Shown: positions 17,203-25,753 of the stretch, piece by piece
Position numbering within the stretch: the stretch's first letter is position 1
Layout of the letters: every line of letters starts with the position of its first letter
Source: Variovorax brevis
GTDB taxonomy: Bacteria > Pseudomonadota > Gammaproteobacteria > Burkholderiales > Burkholderiaceae_C
Assembly (NCBI RefSeq): GCF_030317105.1
Contig: NZ_JASZYG010000024.1
Coordinates: 1-64,000 of the forward strand
Length of the DNA stretch: 64,000 nt
Reading direction: 5' to 3'
Program-made: the position numbers and the translations under genes
Notes under the pieces: model-generated
Seen by the model: only the letters and a program-made list of their open reading frames with translations
Database searches by the model: none
Told to the model about the DNA's origin: nothing

Positions 17203-19077
17203 CTATGCGTCCAGCTCGCGCTCGCCGCGCACATCGAATTCGATCTTCCAGCGTTCGCTGCCGCTGCGCGGCACGGCTTCAAGCTCCAGCGTGCCGGCTT
17301 CCGTCACCCGTGCTTGCAGTCGTATCGGCACCATCTCGCCAGGGCTGCGGCCTTCCGGCGGCAGCGTGGCGGAGATCGGCGCGAGCTCCTGCAATTCGTC
17401 GGGCGCCCAGGCGTCCAGCAGGGTGCCGACGCCGTCCTGGCGCCGCACCGAGGAGGCGAAGAACCGGAAGTGCACGGGCTCGCCCACGACCAGCCCCAGT
17501 TCGAGCGCCGGAAGTTCGGCTTCGGTGCCCTCCTCCATGCCGAAAGGGGCCACGCACAGGGCCTCGACCGGTGGCTCGATGCCGGGCACGGCGGGCATCG
17601 ACGATTCGACGCCCACGTAGTAGGAGAAAGCGGTGCCGCCGCGGATGCGCACGCCGCGACCGTGTCGCACGTAGCCGTAGTAGGCGGCGCCGCGCGCCAC
17701 CGCCAGGTCAAGGTCCGCGCCGGACAGCAAGCGTGCCGGCGCCGCGCCTTCGGCGGCAAGCCATCCGTTGACGGTCGTCAGCGTGCGCTCGGCGAGCAGC
17801 GCTGACTTGAAGACGCCGCCGTTGAACAGCACCGCGGTCGGATGAAGGAACGTTGCATCCTCGCTACCCGTGCCGCTGGCCTCGCTGAAGCCTTCCAGCT
17901 CGGCCACCGCACCCAGCTGACGGCCGAGGAATGCCGCCAGATGGCGCGATATCGCGGCGTCCTGTGCATAGGGCAGGCCGAGTTGCGCCAGGCCGGCACG
18001 CACGCGGCTCACCGGCCGCGCAGAGGCTTCGACCCGGGGGAAGAAGCCCTCGACAATCGTTGCCCCCACTTCATCGGCAGTCAGCTCGGTACGGATCGAG
18101 CCGCCGATCAATTTGCTGCCACGGCTGGGCACGACGATCGGTTGCGTGGCGCTCTCGGCTGGCGCACCGGCACTGCCGAGCAGCTTTTCCTTGGCGCTGC
18201 GGCAGGCGTAGGTCAGCGCACGCAGCTGCCAGGCATCCAGCGTGGTGCCCACCGCTGCCAACTTGCGGGCGACAACGTGCGCGAGCATCAGGTCCATGTT
18301 GTCGCCGCCCAGCAGGATGTGCTCGCCGACCGCGACGCGGCGCAATTCAAGGCTGCCGTCGCGTTCGAGCACGGCCATCAGCGAGAAGTCGCTGGTGCCC
18401 CCACCGACGTCGATCACCAGGATGATGTCGCCCGGCCGCACCTGCTTGCGCCAAGCGCCGCCACTGGCCTCGATCCAGCTGTACAGGGCCGATTGGGGCT
18501 CTTCAAGCAGCGTGAGCGAACTGCAGCCCGCCGTTTTCGCGGCCTCGACGGTCAGTTCACGCGCGGCAGGGTCGAACGATGCCGGGATCGTCACCGTCAC
18601 ATCCTGCTCGGCGAATGGCGCCTCAGGGTGCGCGTGCTCCCAGGCGTTGCGCACATGTTCGAGGTACAGCGTCGAGGCGTTCAGGGGTGACACGCGCTCC
18701 ACCTCGGGCGGGGCGTCGTGTGGCAGGATGGCAGCGCGCCGATCGACGCCGGGGTGGCACAGCCAGCTCTTGGCGCTCGAGACCAGTCGGATTGGTGTGG
18801 TCGCGCCGCGGCTGCGTGCCATCTCGCCAACGGCGTGCCGGCCTTCGGGCGCCCATGGCAGTGCCAAGTCGCCCGGCGCCATCTCGTCGGCGTGCGGCAG
18901 GTACAGGAACGACGCAAGCATGGGCATCGACTCGACCGCGCCGGGGGCGGTGAGCTGCGGGATCGCCAATGTGCCGTGGACGGCCGCTTCACCGTCGCTG
19001 GCGCTGATGTCGACCCATGCCAGGGCGCTGTGCGTCGTGCCGAGGTCGATGCCGATGGCATAGCGCGGGGCGCTCAC
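17203..19077 (-). CDS. Hsp70-family protein (second paralogue)
   Basis: 624 residues, close to DnaK length, with the ATPase motifs GIDLGTTHSAL (9-19) and IDVGGGTSD (222-230). It is more similar to the 924-residue neighbour than to housekeeping DnaK: the segments at residues 97-106, 165-173 and 190-199 match almost exactly. Its start overlaps the stop of the DUF2760 gene by 4 bp, implying translational coupling. No J-domain or nucleotide-exchange gene adjoins, so it must borrow cochaperones or use the DUF2760 protein as partner (inference). Confidence 0.91.
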   Translation of the reverse strand: MSAPRYAIGIDLGTTHSALAWVDISASDGEAAVHGTLAIPQLTAPGAVESMPMLASFLYLPHADEMAPGDLALPWAPEGRHAVGEMARSRGATTPIRLVSSAKSWLCHPGVDRRAAILPHDAPPEVERVSPLNASTLYLEHVRNAWEHAHPEAPFAEQDVTVTIPASFDPAARELTVEAAKTAGCSSLTLLEEPQSALYSWIEASGGAWRKQVRPGDIILVIDVGGGTSDFSLMAVLERDGSLELRRVAVGEHILLGGDNMDLMLAHVVARKLAAVGTTLDAWQLRALTYACRSAKEKLLGSAGAPAESATQPIVVPSRGSKLIGGSIRTELTADEVGATIVEGFFPRVEASARPVSRVRAGLAQLGLPYAQDAAISRHLAAFLGRQLGAVAELEGFSEASGTGSEDATFLHPTAVLFNGGVFKSALLAERTLTTVNGWLAAEGAAPARLLSGADLDLAVARGAAYYGYVRHGRGVRIRGGTAFSYYVGVESSMPAVPGIEPPVEALCVAPFGMEEGTEAELPALELGLVVGEPVHFRFFASSVRRQDGVGTLLDAWAPDELQELAPISATLPPEGRSPGEMVPIRLQARVTEAGTLELEAVPRSGSERWKIEFDVRGERELDA

Positions 19078-19685
19078 AGTTCAACCTCCGCCGGCGCAAC
19101 CACACGTGCGTCGTGCTGCCCGGCCATCTTGGGCAGGCGCACGTCGGTGACGCGCCAGCCGCGATGGCGCAGGCTGCCGGTAAAGGGTGGTTGGCCGACA
19201 ACCTTGCCGGTCAGGCGGACCGCCGCGGCGTCGAAGCCCGCCTGCAGCGTGACGCGGCTGTCTTCGGCCTCGTCGCGCACGGGCACGATGCTGAAGTGCT
19301 CGCGCAGCACCTTGGCGCAGCCTTCATGCACGTGGCGAGCCGCCGCGCCGATCTGGGCGTCGCCATAGGCGCCGAGGTCTTCTCCGACAAAGTCGATCAG
19401 GCGTGCTTCGCGCTGCAACAGCGCCAGGAGTTGCAATGCGGCGTCAGGGGTTGCTTCCTTCAATGCCGGTGCTGCCGGTGCTGGTGCTGGTGCTGGTGCT
19501 GGTGCTGGTGCAGGTGCAGGTGCTGGTGCTGCAGAAGCCGAGGGAGCACCGTCACGCAGCGCCGCATACCGCGCGGCGAGTTCGGCATTCGCCATCAGGC
19601 TGAACAATGCGCCGAAAGCCAATGGGATGCGGCGCATCAATGAGGGATTGTCGCTGCCGGAAAGTGGGCGGTGTGGTTGGGTCAT
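19074..19685 (-). CDS. DUF2760 protein, first gene of the Hsp70 operon
   Basis: 203 residues from ATG 19685. A helical N-terminus (residues 15-45) is joined through an Ala-Pro linker (about 52-72) to the DUF2760 domain, with ALQLLALLQREARLIDFV, EGCAKVLREHF, GSLRHRGWRV and KMAGQHDARVVAPAEVEL all typical. DUF2760 is found almost only beside paired Hsp70 genes, so it is probably a dedicated partner or adaptor (inference). The linker is encoded by a hexanucleotide tandem repeat and is probably variable in length between strains. Confidence 0.88.
   Translation of the reverse strand: MTQPHRPLSGSDNPSLMRRIPLAFGALFSLMANAELAARYAALRDGAPSASAAPAPAPAPAPAPAPAPAPAAPALKEATPDAALQLLALLQREARLIDFVGEDLGAYGDAQIGAAARHVHEGCAKVLREHFSIVPVRDEAEDSRVTLQAGFDAAAVRLTGKVVGQPPFTGSLRHRGWRVTDVRLPKMAGQHDARVVAPAEVEL
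19466..19534 (-). repeat. Hexanucleotide tandem repeat encoding Ala-Pro linker
   Basis: About ten copies of a CTGGTG-type hexamer (AP dipeptides on the coding strand), nearly perfect through the centre and degenerate at both ends. Slippage would add or remove whole AP units without shifting frame. Confidence 0.8.
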
Positions 19686-20231
19686 GGAGTGCTCCGGATC
19701 TGCGGGGCCGGCCGTGACGGCCAGGAATCGACAGGGGTCAGGGCCGGACCTGCCGGCGAGGCCAGGGCCGGGGATTGCATGTTCGCCATCGAATCATGGT
19801 GCAGTGCAGCAATTGTAGAGGGCCGCAAGGGGAGGTGTTGCCATGGCCGCGCCAGCCCAGGCAAGTTTTCGTCTGGCGTGGTGCACCAGCATGTCAACCG
19901 TCGTTGGCGCGAAGGCACTGATTGCAAAGCTGATCCCCGGCCAACCCATCTTGCGCGTGCGTGGGTCCATCCTGACTGAAGAACCGCATTCCGAATTGCG
20001 GCGGGCGCGGCGTGGTCTCTCCAGAGGTGCAGACGCCCGAGGTTCTGGCGAATGCGAAGGTGCCGCTCCCGCACAGCGCTGTCGTTCGCGCCTGGCCGAG
20101 GACCTCACGCCGAGCACCGGCGAGTGGACCCGGCGCGGCTTGACAGCGGGTTGCCATAGGTTGAACCTCTGCCGACGCAGGCGTCCTCCTGTCGCGAACG
20201 CCACCCCTTACGCTTTGGCAAAGGAAAATCC
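19686..20231. other. Divergent intergenic region, no feature seen
   Basis: 545 bp between the DUF2760 operon and the carbonic anhydrase gene. Promoters for both must lie here. I find no convincing heat-shock (sigma-32) promoter or CIRCE element for the Hsp70 operon and no other gene. Confidence 0.4.
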
Positions 20232-20987
20232 ATGACATGGAAACTGCTGCTGGCAGCAGCATTCGCGATCAGCGCGACGCCTTCGGCCGTTGCCGAAGGT
20301 CAAGCGCATTGGGGCTACAAGGGTCACGGCAGTGCGAATCATTGGGCCCAGCTGGACAAAAGCTTCGTGACCTGCAAGCTGGGCCGACTTCAGTCCCCGA
20401 TCAATATCGATACCACGGCGGCGCAAAGGACCCCGGACGCCAAGCCGATCGGCTTCGCCTACGCGGCCGGGACCGCGGAGGTAATCAACACGGGCCACAC
20501 AGTGCAGGTGAACTTGCCCGAGGGCGGCTCGGCCCTCATCGATGGGGTCGACTACAAGTTGCTGCAGTTTCATTTCCATACGCCCAGCGAAGAGATGATC
20601 AACGGCAAGAGGTTTCCCCTGGTCGCGCATCTGGTGCACAAGAACGCGCAGGGCGAGTTGGCCGTGGTCGCAGTGCTGTTCAAGGTCGGCAAGGAGAACG
20701 CTGTGCTGAAGCCCGTGTTCGATGCGCTGCCGGGCAAGGAAGGCCAGTCCCACAAGCTTGATGCTGCCTTTGACGCCTCAGGGATGCTCCCGCCCAACCG
20801 GGCCTTCTACGCTTTTTTGGGCTCGCTGACCACACCACCGTGCAGCGAAGAGGTGCGCTGGCAAGTGCTCAAGACGCCGGTTGAAGTCTCCACTGCGCAG
20901 CTGGCGGCGTTCCGGAAGCTCTACAGGATGAATGCACGTCCCGTGCAGCCATTGAATGGTCGCAAGGTGGTGGCGGTGGGCGGCTAG
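20232..20987 (+). CDS. Periplasmic alpha-carbonic anhydrase
   Basis: 251 residues, secreted by a Sec signal peptide (cleavage near AVAEGQAHW). It interconverts CO2 and bicarbonate. The three zinc histidines are visible as His114 and His116 (LQFHFHTPSEE) and His133 (VAHLVH). The substrate-pocket motif SLTTPPCSEEV and the conserved Cys48 to Cys at TPPC disulphide pair are present. The start MTWKLLLAA is chosen for the signal peptide, with AAGGAAA upstream. It is monocistronic. Confidence 0.95.
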   Translation: MTWKLLLAAAFAISATPSAVAEGQAHWGYKGHGSANHWAQLDKSFVTCKLGRLQSPINIDTTAAQRTPDAKPIGFAYAAGTAEVINTGHTVQVNLPEGGSALIDGVDYKLLQFHFHTPSEEMINGKRFPLVAHLVHKNAQGELAVVAVLFKVGKENAVLKPVFDALPGKEGQSHKLDAAFDASGMLPPNRAFYAFLGSLTTPPCSEEVRWQVLKTPVEVSTAQLAAFRKLYRMNARPVQPLNGRKVVAVGG

Positions 20988-21307
20988 AGGGAGGCAAGGC
21001 ACTTGATGGCGGCCACTGGCGCGTGCAGTGGATTGGTGCGAGTCCGGTTTGCCTGTTCGAGCCGCGCCGATGACAAAGAAAGGCGCCTGTCGCCCAGATC
21101 GCCCTTCCCTCCGGCATCGGGAACACTTCATGGAATGAGCATCAGTGCGCTTGAGACCTCTGCGCGGATCGTCCTCGCCGCCACGGCGTCGACGAGCGCG
21201 GGTTATCTGCGCGGGCCATCATCGGCGACTTTGTCGCCGCGACGCCGGACAGCGCGTTGCCGAGAGAAATGCCGACCGTTGAGAACCCATGAGCACCACG
21301 GCCCGCG
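20988..21307. other. Intergenic, no feature seen
   Basis: About 320 bp between the convergent carbonic anhydrase and SET-domain genes. Short frames only, and no terminator hairpin I can support. Confidence 0.4.
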
Positions 21308-21790
21308 TCAAATTCCGGTCCGGGAACCAGGTCGAACTTGGGGATGGAGGGGGCTCACCATGCTTCCGCGGCATGAAGGGGAACCACAAAGGCAGCGATA
21401 GTCAGAGGCATTGGCAGATTCGTCGACGACAAGTGCATAGTCCAGGAAGACCTCTTCTCCCGCCCCCAGTGACCTGAGCGCATAGATTTTGAGAACCAGG
21501 CGGCCCCTGGAATTGAACTCCTCGACGGCTTCGCAGTTTGGGTCGCACGAATGATTGATGTGGCGCGTGGCATTGCCTCCCCGGCTCCCGTCGATGGTTT
21601 CGCCATTGGAGAGCGAAAACAGGAACGTGAGCGCGTCGTCCCATCGTCGCTGGGCCAACTGCTCCGCGGAATAGCGGCGGCCCCGGTAGATGCCGAGAAA
21701 TGCCCGCGCCGGAAGATCCCGCGTCACAAACGTCCCCAGGCCATGGACACCGCTGCATGCCACGTCAAGAAAGGGTGCGCCAATGTTCAT
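21308..21790 (-). CDS. SET-domain protein (putative protein-lysine methyltransferase)
   Basis: 160 residues forming a minimal SET domain: a GVHGLGTFVTRDLPA start, the SAM- and substrate-binding pseudoknot motif RHINHSCDPNC (residues 76-86), FLDYAL (115-120), and a post-SET CxCGxxxCRG cluster (Cys 133, 135 and 140). All elements for S-adenosylmethionine-dependent lysine methylation are present. Targets in bacteria are unknown for most members. It is a stand-alone gene, with nothing functionally related adjacent. Confidence 0.9.
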   Translation of the reverse strand: MNIGAPFLDVACSGVHGLGTFVTRDLPARAFLGIYRGRRYSAEQLAQRRWDDALTFLFSLSNGETIDGSRGGNATRHINHSCDPNCEAVEEFNSRGRLVLKIYALRSLGAGEEVFLDYALVVDESANASDYRCLCGSPSCRGSMVSPLHPQVRPGSRTGI

Positions 21791-22000
21791 GCGAGGACTG
21801 TCGAGGCGCGTCGGGCGATGCTGTTCATCGTCGCCGAAGTGTAGTGTCAGAACATCCGCGCACGCGATCTCCCCGTCCTTTGCTCGCCATGCACCTGCGC
21901 CACCTCTGAACGCTCGCCTGCGCTTCCTGGGCTGGCCATCGCATGGTGTGGCGTCGCCGGCTGCGACGGGGGCGATGCCTCGACAAAGGGTGGCGGACAG

Positions 22001-22740
22001 TCAATCGCAGTGAGGCATGGCGAGAAGCGCGGAACCGCTGCGCCCGCACAGGCCGCCGCGCATCACGTGTTCCTGCAGGGCATTGAAGGTGCGCCAGACA
22101 TCGTCGCCGACGTCCGCCATGCGGCGGCGCTCCAGCAGTTGTACGGGCTGGACCGGCGGCTGCACGGGGGCCGGATAGCGCAGTGCGAGGGCGTCGCGGG
22201 CGAAGTCCAGCTGCTCGGCCTGGGTGAGTGTCGTGCCGCGCATGGCCTGGACGGCGTCGCCGACGCGGTTGAATTCGCGGGTGATGCGTTGGGCGGCCTC
22301 GAGCACGTTGGCCACGACGTTGCCGCGGTGGCTCACGTGGATGAGGCCGAAGTCGCCGATGGCGGTGAGCATGCCGTTCGTGCAGACGGGGCGGAACAGG
22401 CCTGCGCGCAGCTGGTAGGCGCTGCGTCCGTCGTGCGAGTTGATCAGGACGATCTCGCCGAGCACGTCGTCCAGTGACAGCGACTGCGCACGACCGGCTG
22501 GAAGCGCAGCAGGTGGCGTGCGAAGCCTGCATGGCCGTTGCGCGCGCGGGTCTGCACGGCCAGCGTCGGCTCGAAGCCGGCGTCCATCAGGGCGGTGACG
22601 ATGTCGCGCGTGCTGATGAAGACGTACTTGGGTCCGGTGTGGTCGGCGGCCCGGTCGGCGAAGACGGCTGGGGCGCTGTGCTCGAGTTGTTCCAGCGTGA
22701 GGGATGTCCGGGCGGCGAAGGCAATGGGAGATGAGGTCAT
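22001..22740 (-). pseudogene. DUF932 (plasmid-type) protein with one frameshift
   Basis: From ATG 22740, preceded by AGGAGC, the first 82 residues (LTLEQLEHSAPAVFADRAA, YVFISTRDIVTALMDAGFEP) match the DUF932 N-terminus. Near 22492-22497 one base is missing and the rest continues in the next frame with SLSLDDVLGEIVLINSHDG and GLFRPVCTNGMLT, the most conserved DUF932 segment, to a stop at 22001. DUF932 proteins are about 250-280 residues and typical of plasmids and ICEs; their role is unknown, perhaps anti-restriction or establishment. A sequencing error could also explain the single-base break. It is preceded by structured element A. Confidence 0.8.
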
Positions 22741-22753
22741 GGGGAGCTCCTGG

Positions 22754-22912
22754 TTGGCACAGGCGGGATTGCCTGCACCGTCCCTGGCTCACGCGGCAGC
22801 GCAGCGCTCAAGGCCGCCGCAGGCGCGCCGGAGGCGCCGGGCACGCGAAAGCGGGCGCAGGGCCTTGAACGCGAGAACCGCGTGATAGCGTGACGGGGCA
22901 CAGGCAAGCCCA
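22754..22912 (-). promoter_or_regulatory. Structured 5'-UTR element, copy A (upstream of DUF932)
   Basis: Directly upstream of the DUF932 start. On the minus strand it contains GTTCTCGC (22871-22878), a long-range stem pairing 22861-22868 with 22808-22815 (GGCCTTGA with TCAAGGCC), and a terminal hairpin at 22759-22776 with loop AATCCC. The Shine-Dalgarno follows within 10 nt. Copies B and C share order, loop and spacing. Genomic context and layout recall the published radC RNA motif; identity with it is not proven here. Confidence 0.6.
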
Positions 22913-23692
22913 CCCTCCCCTTCTTCTGCCCTTCTTCTCCGCTTTTTCCCCTCTCTTCTCAGGTTGCGGGGCCGAAGGCGAGCCGGACCGGCATCCCGCG
23001 TCCCGGCGAAGAAAGCAAGCGCCGCTGGCCGCGCCGGCAGCAGGTTGCGTGATCTGCCGCTTCATCCTGCGGCGCAACGCAGCGAGCAAGCGCAAGCGCA
23101 CGGGACCGCATCCGAGGAAAGCCCGGGGCGGGATCGCATGGGCCGTGCGCCGTGCCGTGGGCATGCGGATGGATCCATGCGGGACAGTCGCCACGTCGCG
23201 ACCCATCGGGCGTGAAGACTTGGACCAGCGGCAACGGCAACGGCAACGGCAACGGAATTGGCAACCGAATCGGAATCGGAATCGGAATCGGAATTCGGGT
23301 CCTTCGGCGTCACGCCAGCGCGATCCGGCCGTCGGCCGGCAGCGCGGTGAAGTGCGCGTTGTTGATGAAAGGGAACGGGACGACATGGCGTCTCCAGGAT
23401 GGCGCCGTTGAGGGCGGGACGGCCGGCTCCGCCGCCGGCCCGCTGCGGCGCAGCGGCCAGCGTTTGAAGAGGGCCACAGGCCGCCAGTGCGCCCTGTTGC
23501 GCGCCGGCCTCGACGGCGCGCGCCAGGGCGATGCTGCAGGTGGCGGCCCGCCACCTGCGGCCTGCCCTCCCCACCTCCTGACCTTCCCACCTCCGGGGCC
23601 GACGCGATGCGAAGCGAGCCGGCCGCCGGGGGACCGGGAGCTGGCCCGGGGCGGCGGGATCGGCAAGCGCGAGGCATCCGCCTCGCGCGCCG
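22913..23692. other. No supported gene; two simple-sequence repeat tracts
   Basis: About 780 bp. At 23226-23256 there is a run of CAACGG hexamers, and at 23262-23300 a run of AATCGG hexamers, back to back. Long open frames cross the region on both strands but carry the compositional bias of GC-rich noncoding DNA. The minus-strand segment ending at 23310 (HVVPFPFINNAHFTALPADG) looks protein-like and may be the tail of a lost gene. Confidence 0.4.
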
Positions 23693-24181
23693 TCAACGGA
23701 CCGCGTCCACGCCCACCTGATCGGCAATGCGCTGGATGCGTGCGGCGCATTGCAGGAGGCGCTGGCGATCGGCCTCGCTCAGGGGCACGCCGTGGGCGAG
23801 ATTGGCGGCGGCCACGGCGGCCACCAGGGCGTCCTCGCGCAGCAGGGCGAGCGCCTCGCGTGCCGGCAGGCCGCGCGGGCGCCGGTGCAGCGCGGGCGCC
23901 CCCGCGAAACCCGGTTCGTGCTCCCAGGCCCCGAGGTCCTGGGCCGCTTCCACGAACCCCAGGCCGTGCGCGGCCATGTGGTAGGCCAGCACGTCGCCGC
24001 CGCGTGCGCCGCAGCCTGCCATGCAGCAGAACCCGCCGCTGCGCAGGTTCACGCGCATGCTGTCGCTGCCGCCGTGGAAGGCACAGCGCGTGGTGCGCCA
24101 GGGCCCCCGGCCCACCAGCACCAGTCCCTGCGCTTCGAAGTAGCCCTGCGGCTCGGGCAGCCGCTCGCGCAGCAGTGTCAT
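23693..24181 (-). CDS. CHC2-type zinc-finger (DNA-primase-like) small protein
   Basis: 162 residues from ATG 24181 with GGGAG upstream. Residues 28-62 carry a primase-type zinc-binding fold: RTTRCAFHGG, then NLRSGGFCCMAGCGARGGD (Cys33, His36, Cys52/53 and Cys57), and a following helix typical of the CHC2 finger. No Toprim or polymerase domain follows; the remaining 90 residues are helical. Single-finger relatives are common on plasmids beside DUF932 and radC genes, so a role in plasmid DNA metabolism is likely, but priming activity is not implied. Confidence 0.75.
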   Translation of the reverse strand: MTLLRERLPEPQGYFEAQGLVLVGRGPWRTTRCAFHGGSDSMRVNLRSGGFCCMAGCGARGGDVLAYHMAAHGLGFVEAAQDLGAWEHEPGFAGAPALHRRPRGLPAREALALLREDALVAAVAAANLAHGVPLSEADRQRLLQCAARIQRIADQVGVDAVR

Positions 24182-24729
24182 GGCGCGCTCCCTGGCAGGC
24201 AGGCAGGGGCATGACCTGGATCTGCTTTTGGTGGGTCCTCGGGGGGTGCGGGGGGAACGCCCGCGGTGTCCATCGATGCGCGCGCCAGGCACGACGAGGG
24301 AAGAAGAGGAAGGAGAGGAAGAAGGCAGGACATGGCGTGGCCTTTCTGCGGCGATGCCGCGGGGGGGGGGTGGAAGGGATCTGCTTTCGGAGCCGCCTCG
24401 ACGCCATGCAGGCGCGCGCAAGGGAACGCGGTCAGGGGACCGCCCGCAGGCCGCAGCCGAGTGCAGCGAGGACCGGGCGAGGGCGGTGGCAAAGCCCTGG
24501 CCCTTGACAGCGGAGCGTGCGTGCCAGGCGTCGATGCAGAGGCGGCACCGGGGCAGATCCATCCATCGCCCACCGCGGTTGCTGCACGCCGTGTCCGGCA
24601 GCCGCCGGAACCTGCCGTGGACACCCGGTCGTCGACAGCGGATCGGCACCGCCTTCGGCGGTGGCCGTGGCGGTGGCCGCGGCGGCGGGAGCGCGCCGCG
24701 AGGCCGCCGGTACGCCGGCGGCCGGGCCC
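24182..24729. other. No supported gene; G10 homopolymer
   Basis: 548 bp upstream of the zinc-finger gene. The only notable feature is a run of ten G residues at 24361-24370. No copy of the structured 5' element found elsewhere in this cluster is visible here. Confidence 0.4.
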
Positions 24730-25077
24730 TCAGGCCATGATGCGGCCCGCTGCGCGGGCTTCGCGCGCGTAGGCGCTCAGGCGTTTCCCGGCCTGGAAGT
24801 GCGTGTCGCGCGTGACCGGCAGGTCCATGCAGCCGCGCACCGTCCGCAGCTCGGCCAGGCTCACCCAGCCGATCTCCGGAAAGCCCACCCCCGTGTCGCA
24901 CAGCCCGTAGGCGAGGTCCGGGTTTTCGGGGTCGATGGCACCCAGCAGCCAGGTGGCGCCGGCATCGGGTGTGAAGAGCTTGACCACGGGCGCGGGGTCG
25001 AAGTCGCGGGTGGTGCGGGCTGCCTCGCCGTTGGCGCGCAGCACCGCCTGTTGGTCATCCGTGATGAGGGGAGTCAT
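24730..25077 (-). CDS. DUF2958 protein
   Basis: 115 residues from ATG 25077 with AAGGAGAACGAG just upstream. The sequence LITDDQQAVLRANGE, PVVKLFTPDAGATWLLGAID, DLAYGLCDTGVGFPEIGWVS and LPVTRDTHF covers the complete DUF2958 domain. The family is small and soluble and occurs mainly on plasmids and integrative elements near DUF932, radC and antirestriction genes. Function unknown. Translation starts 22 nt after structured element B. Confidence 0.9.
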   Translation of the reverse strand: MTPLITDDQQAVLRANGEAARTTRDFDPAPVVKLFTPDAGATWLLGAIDPENPDLAYGLCDTGVGFPEIGWVSLAELRTVRGCMDLPVTRDTHFQAGKRLSAYAREARAAGRIMA

Positions 25078-25092
25078 CTCGTTCTCCTTGAA

Positions 25093-25250
25093 TGCTTGGC
25101 GGGCGGGATTGCCCGCGGGCGCCGGGCGCACGGCGCAGCGCAGCGGTCAAGGCGCGAAGACGGCCGCAGGCCGCCAGCGCCCGCAGGGCGCGCAGGCCTT
25201 GACGGCGAGAACGGTGTGCGAGCCTGCCGGCCCAGCGAGGCCGCCCTCCC
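25093..25250 (-). promoter_or_regulatory. Structured 5'-UTR element, copy B (upstream of DUF2958)
   Basis: Same plan as copies A and C: GTTCTCGC (25205-25212), a stem pairing 25196-25202 with 25147-25153 (GCCTTGA with TCAAGGC), and a terminal hairpin 25099-25116 with stem GCGGGC/GCCCGC around loop AATCCC. One stem base pair here is G-C where A and C have A-T, a compensatory change that supports the structure. Confidence 0.62.
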
Positions 25251-25369
25251 CTTTGTCTTTGCGGATCGTTCCCCGGCCCTCTGCCGGGGCCGGGGGCAGG
25301 CGCGCCGGCACGGCGGACGGCGGACGGCGGAGTGCACCCAGGGGGCGGAACCCCTGGGTGCCCTCACTC

Positions 25370-25697
25370 CAGGCCGTGCGCCGCCGGCGAGTTCGCGCGC
25401 GCCGGCCACGATGAAGGGGTCCAGCACCTGCACGTCCACGATCTCCGGGCCGGAGCGCAGCGTCCTGGTGCGCACCAGGTCCGGGGGCGACGGATCGGTC
25501 GCGCCCGACGGATGGAAGGGATGGTTGTGCGCCAGGATGACCGCCGCGCAGTGGTGGTGGAGCGCGCGCTTGGGCACGTCGCGCGGATGGACGCTGGCCT
25601 GGGTCAGCGTGCCCCGGCACAGTCCTCGAAGGCGATCAGGGCGTTCTGCGCGTCCAGGGACATGACCGCGAAGCGTTCATGGGGGTGGCCGGCATCC
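25370..25697 (-). pseudogene. radC-like JAB/MPN protease-fold gene, truncated and frameshifted
   Basis: The C-terminal part of a RadC-family protein. HPHERFAVMSLDAQNALIAF precedes a one-base deletion. The next frame resumes with RGTLTQASVHPRDVPKRALH, then the catalytic-type motif AVILAHNHPFHPSG and the ending VDVQVLDPFIVAGARE. The N-terminal helical half is missing, and 3' of the match the frame runs on into unrelated sequence. It is closely similar to the better preserved copy at 26768-27377, so one may derive from the other by duplication and decay. Confidence 0.75.
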
Positions 25698-25753
25698 ACG
25701 GTCCTTTTCCTTGCGCGACGACACGGTTGGCGCGCCGCCGTGGCCGCCACCCG

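Noticed and set aside
16269-17771. 500-residue plus-strand frame across the Hsp70 genes
   Set aside because: Pro/Arg/Ala-rich shadow of two well-supported minus-strand genes.
22492-22497. Programmed frameshifting in DUF932
   Set aside because: No slippery heptamer or downstream stimulatory structure seen; simple loss of one base is more likely.
23152-24507. Long open frames in the 23-24.5 kb region on both strands
   Set aside because: Only GC bias keeps them open; the supported zinc-finger gene lies in another frame, and the rest lacks motifs.
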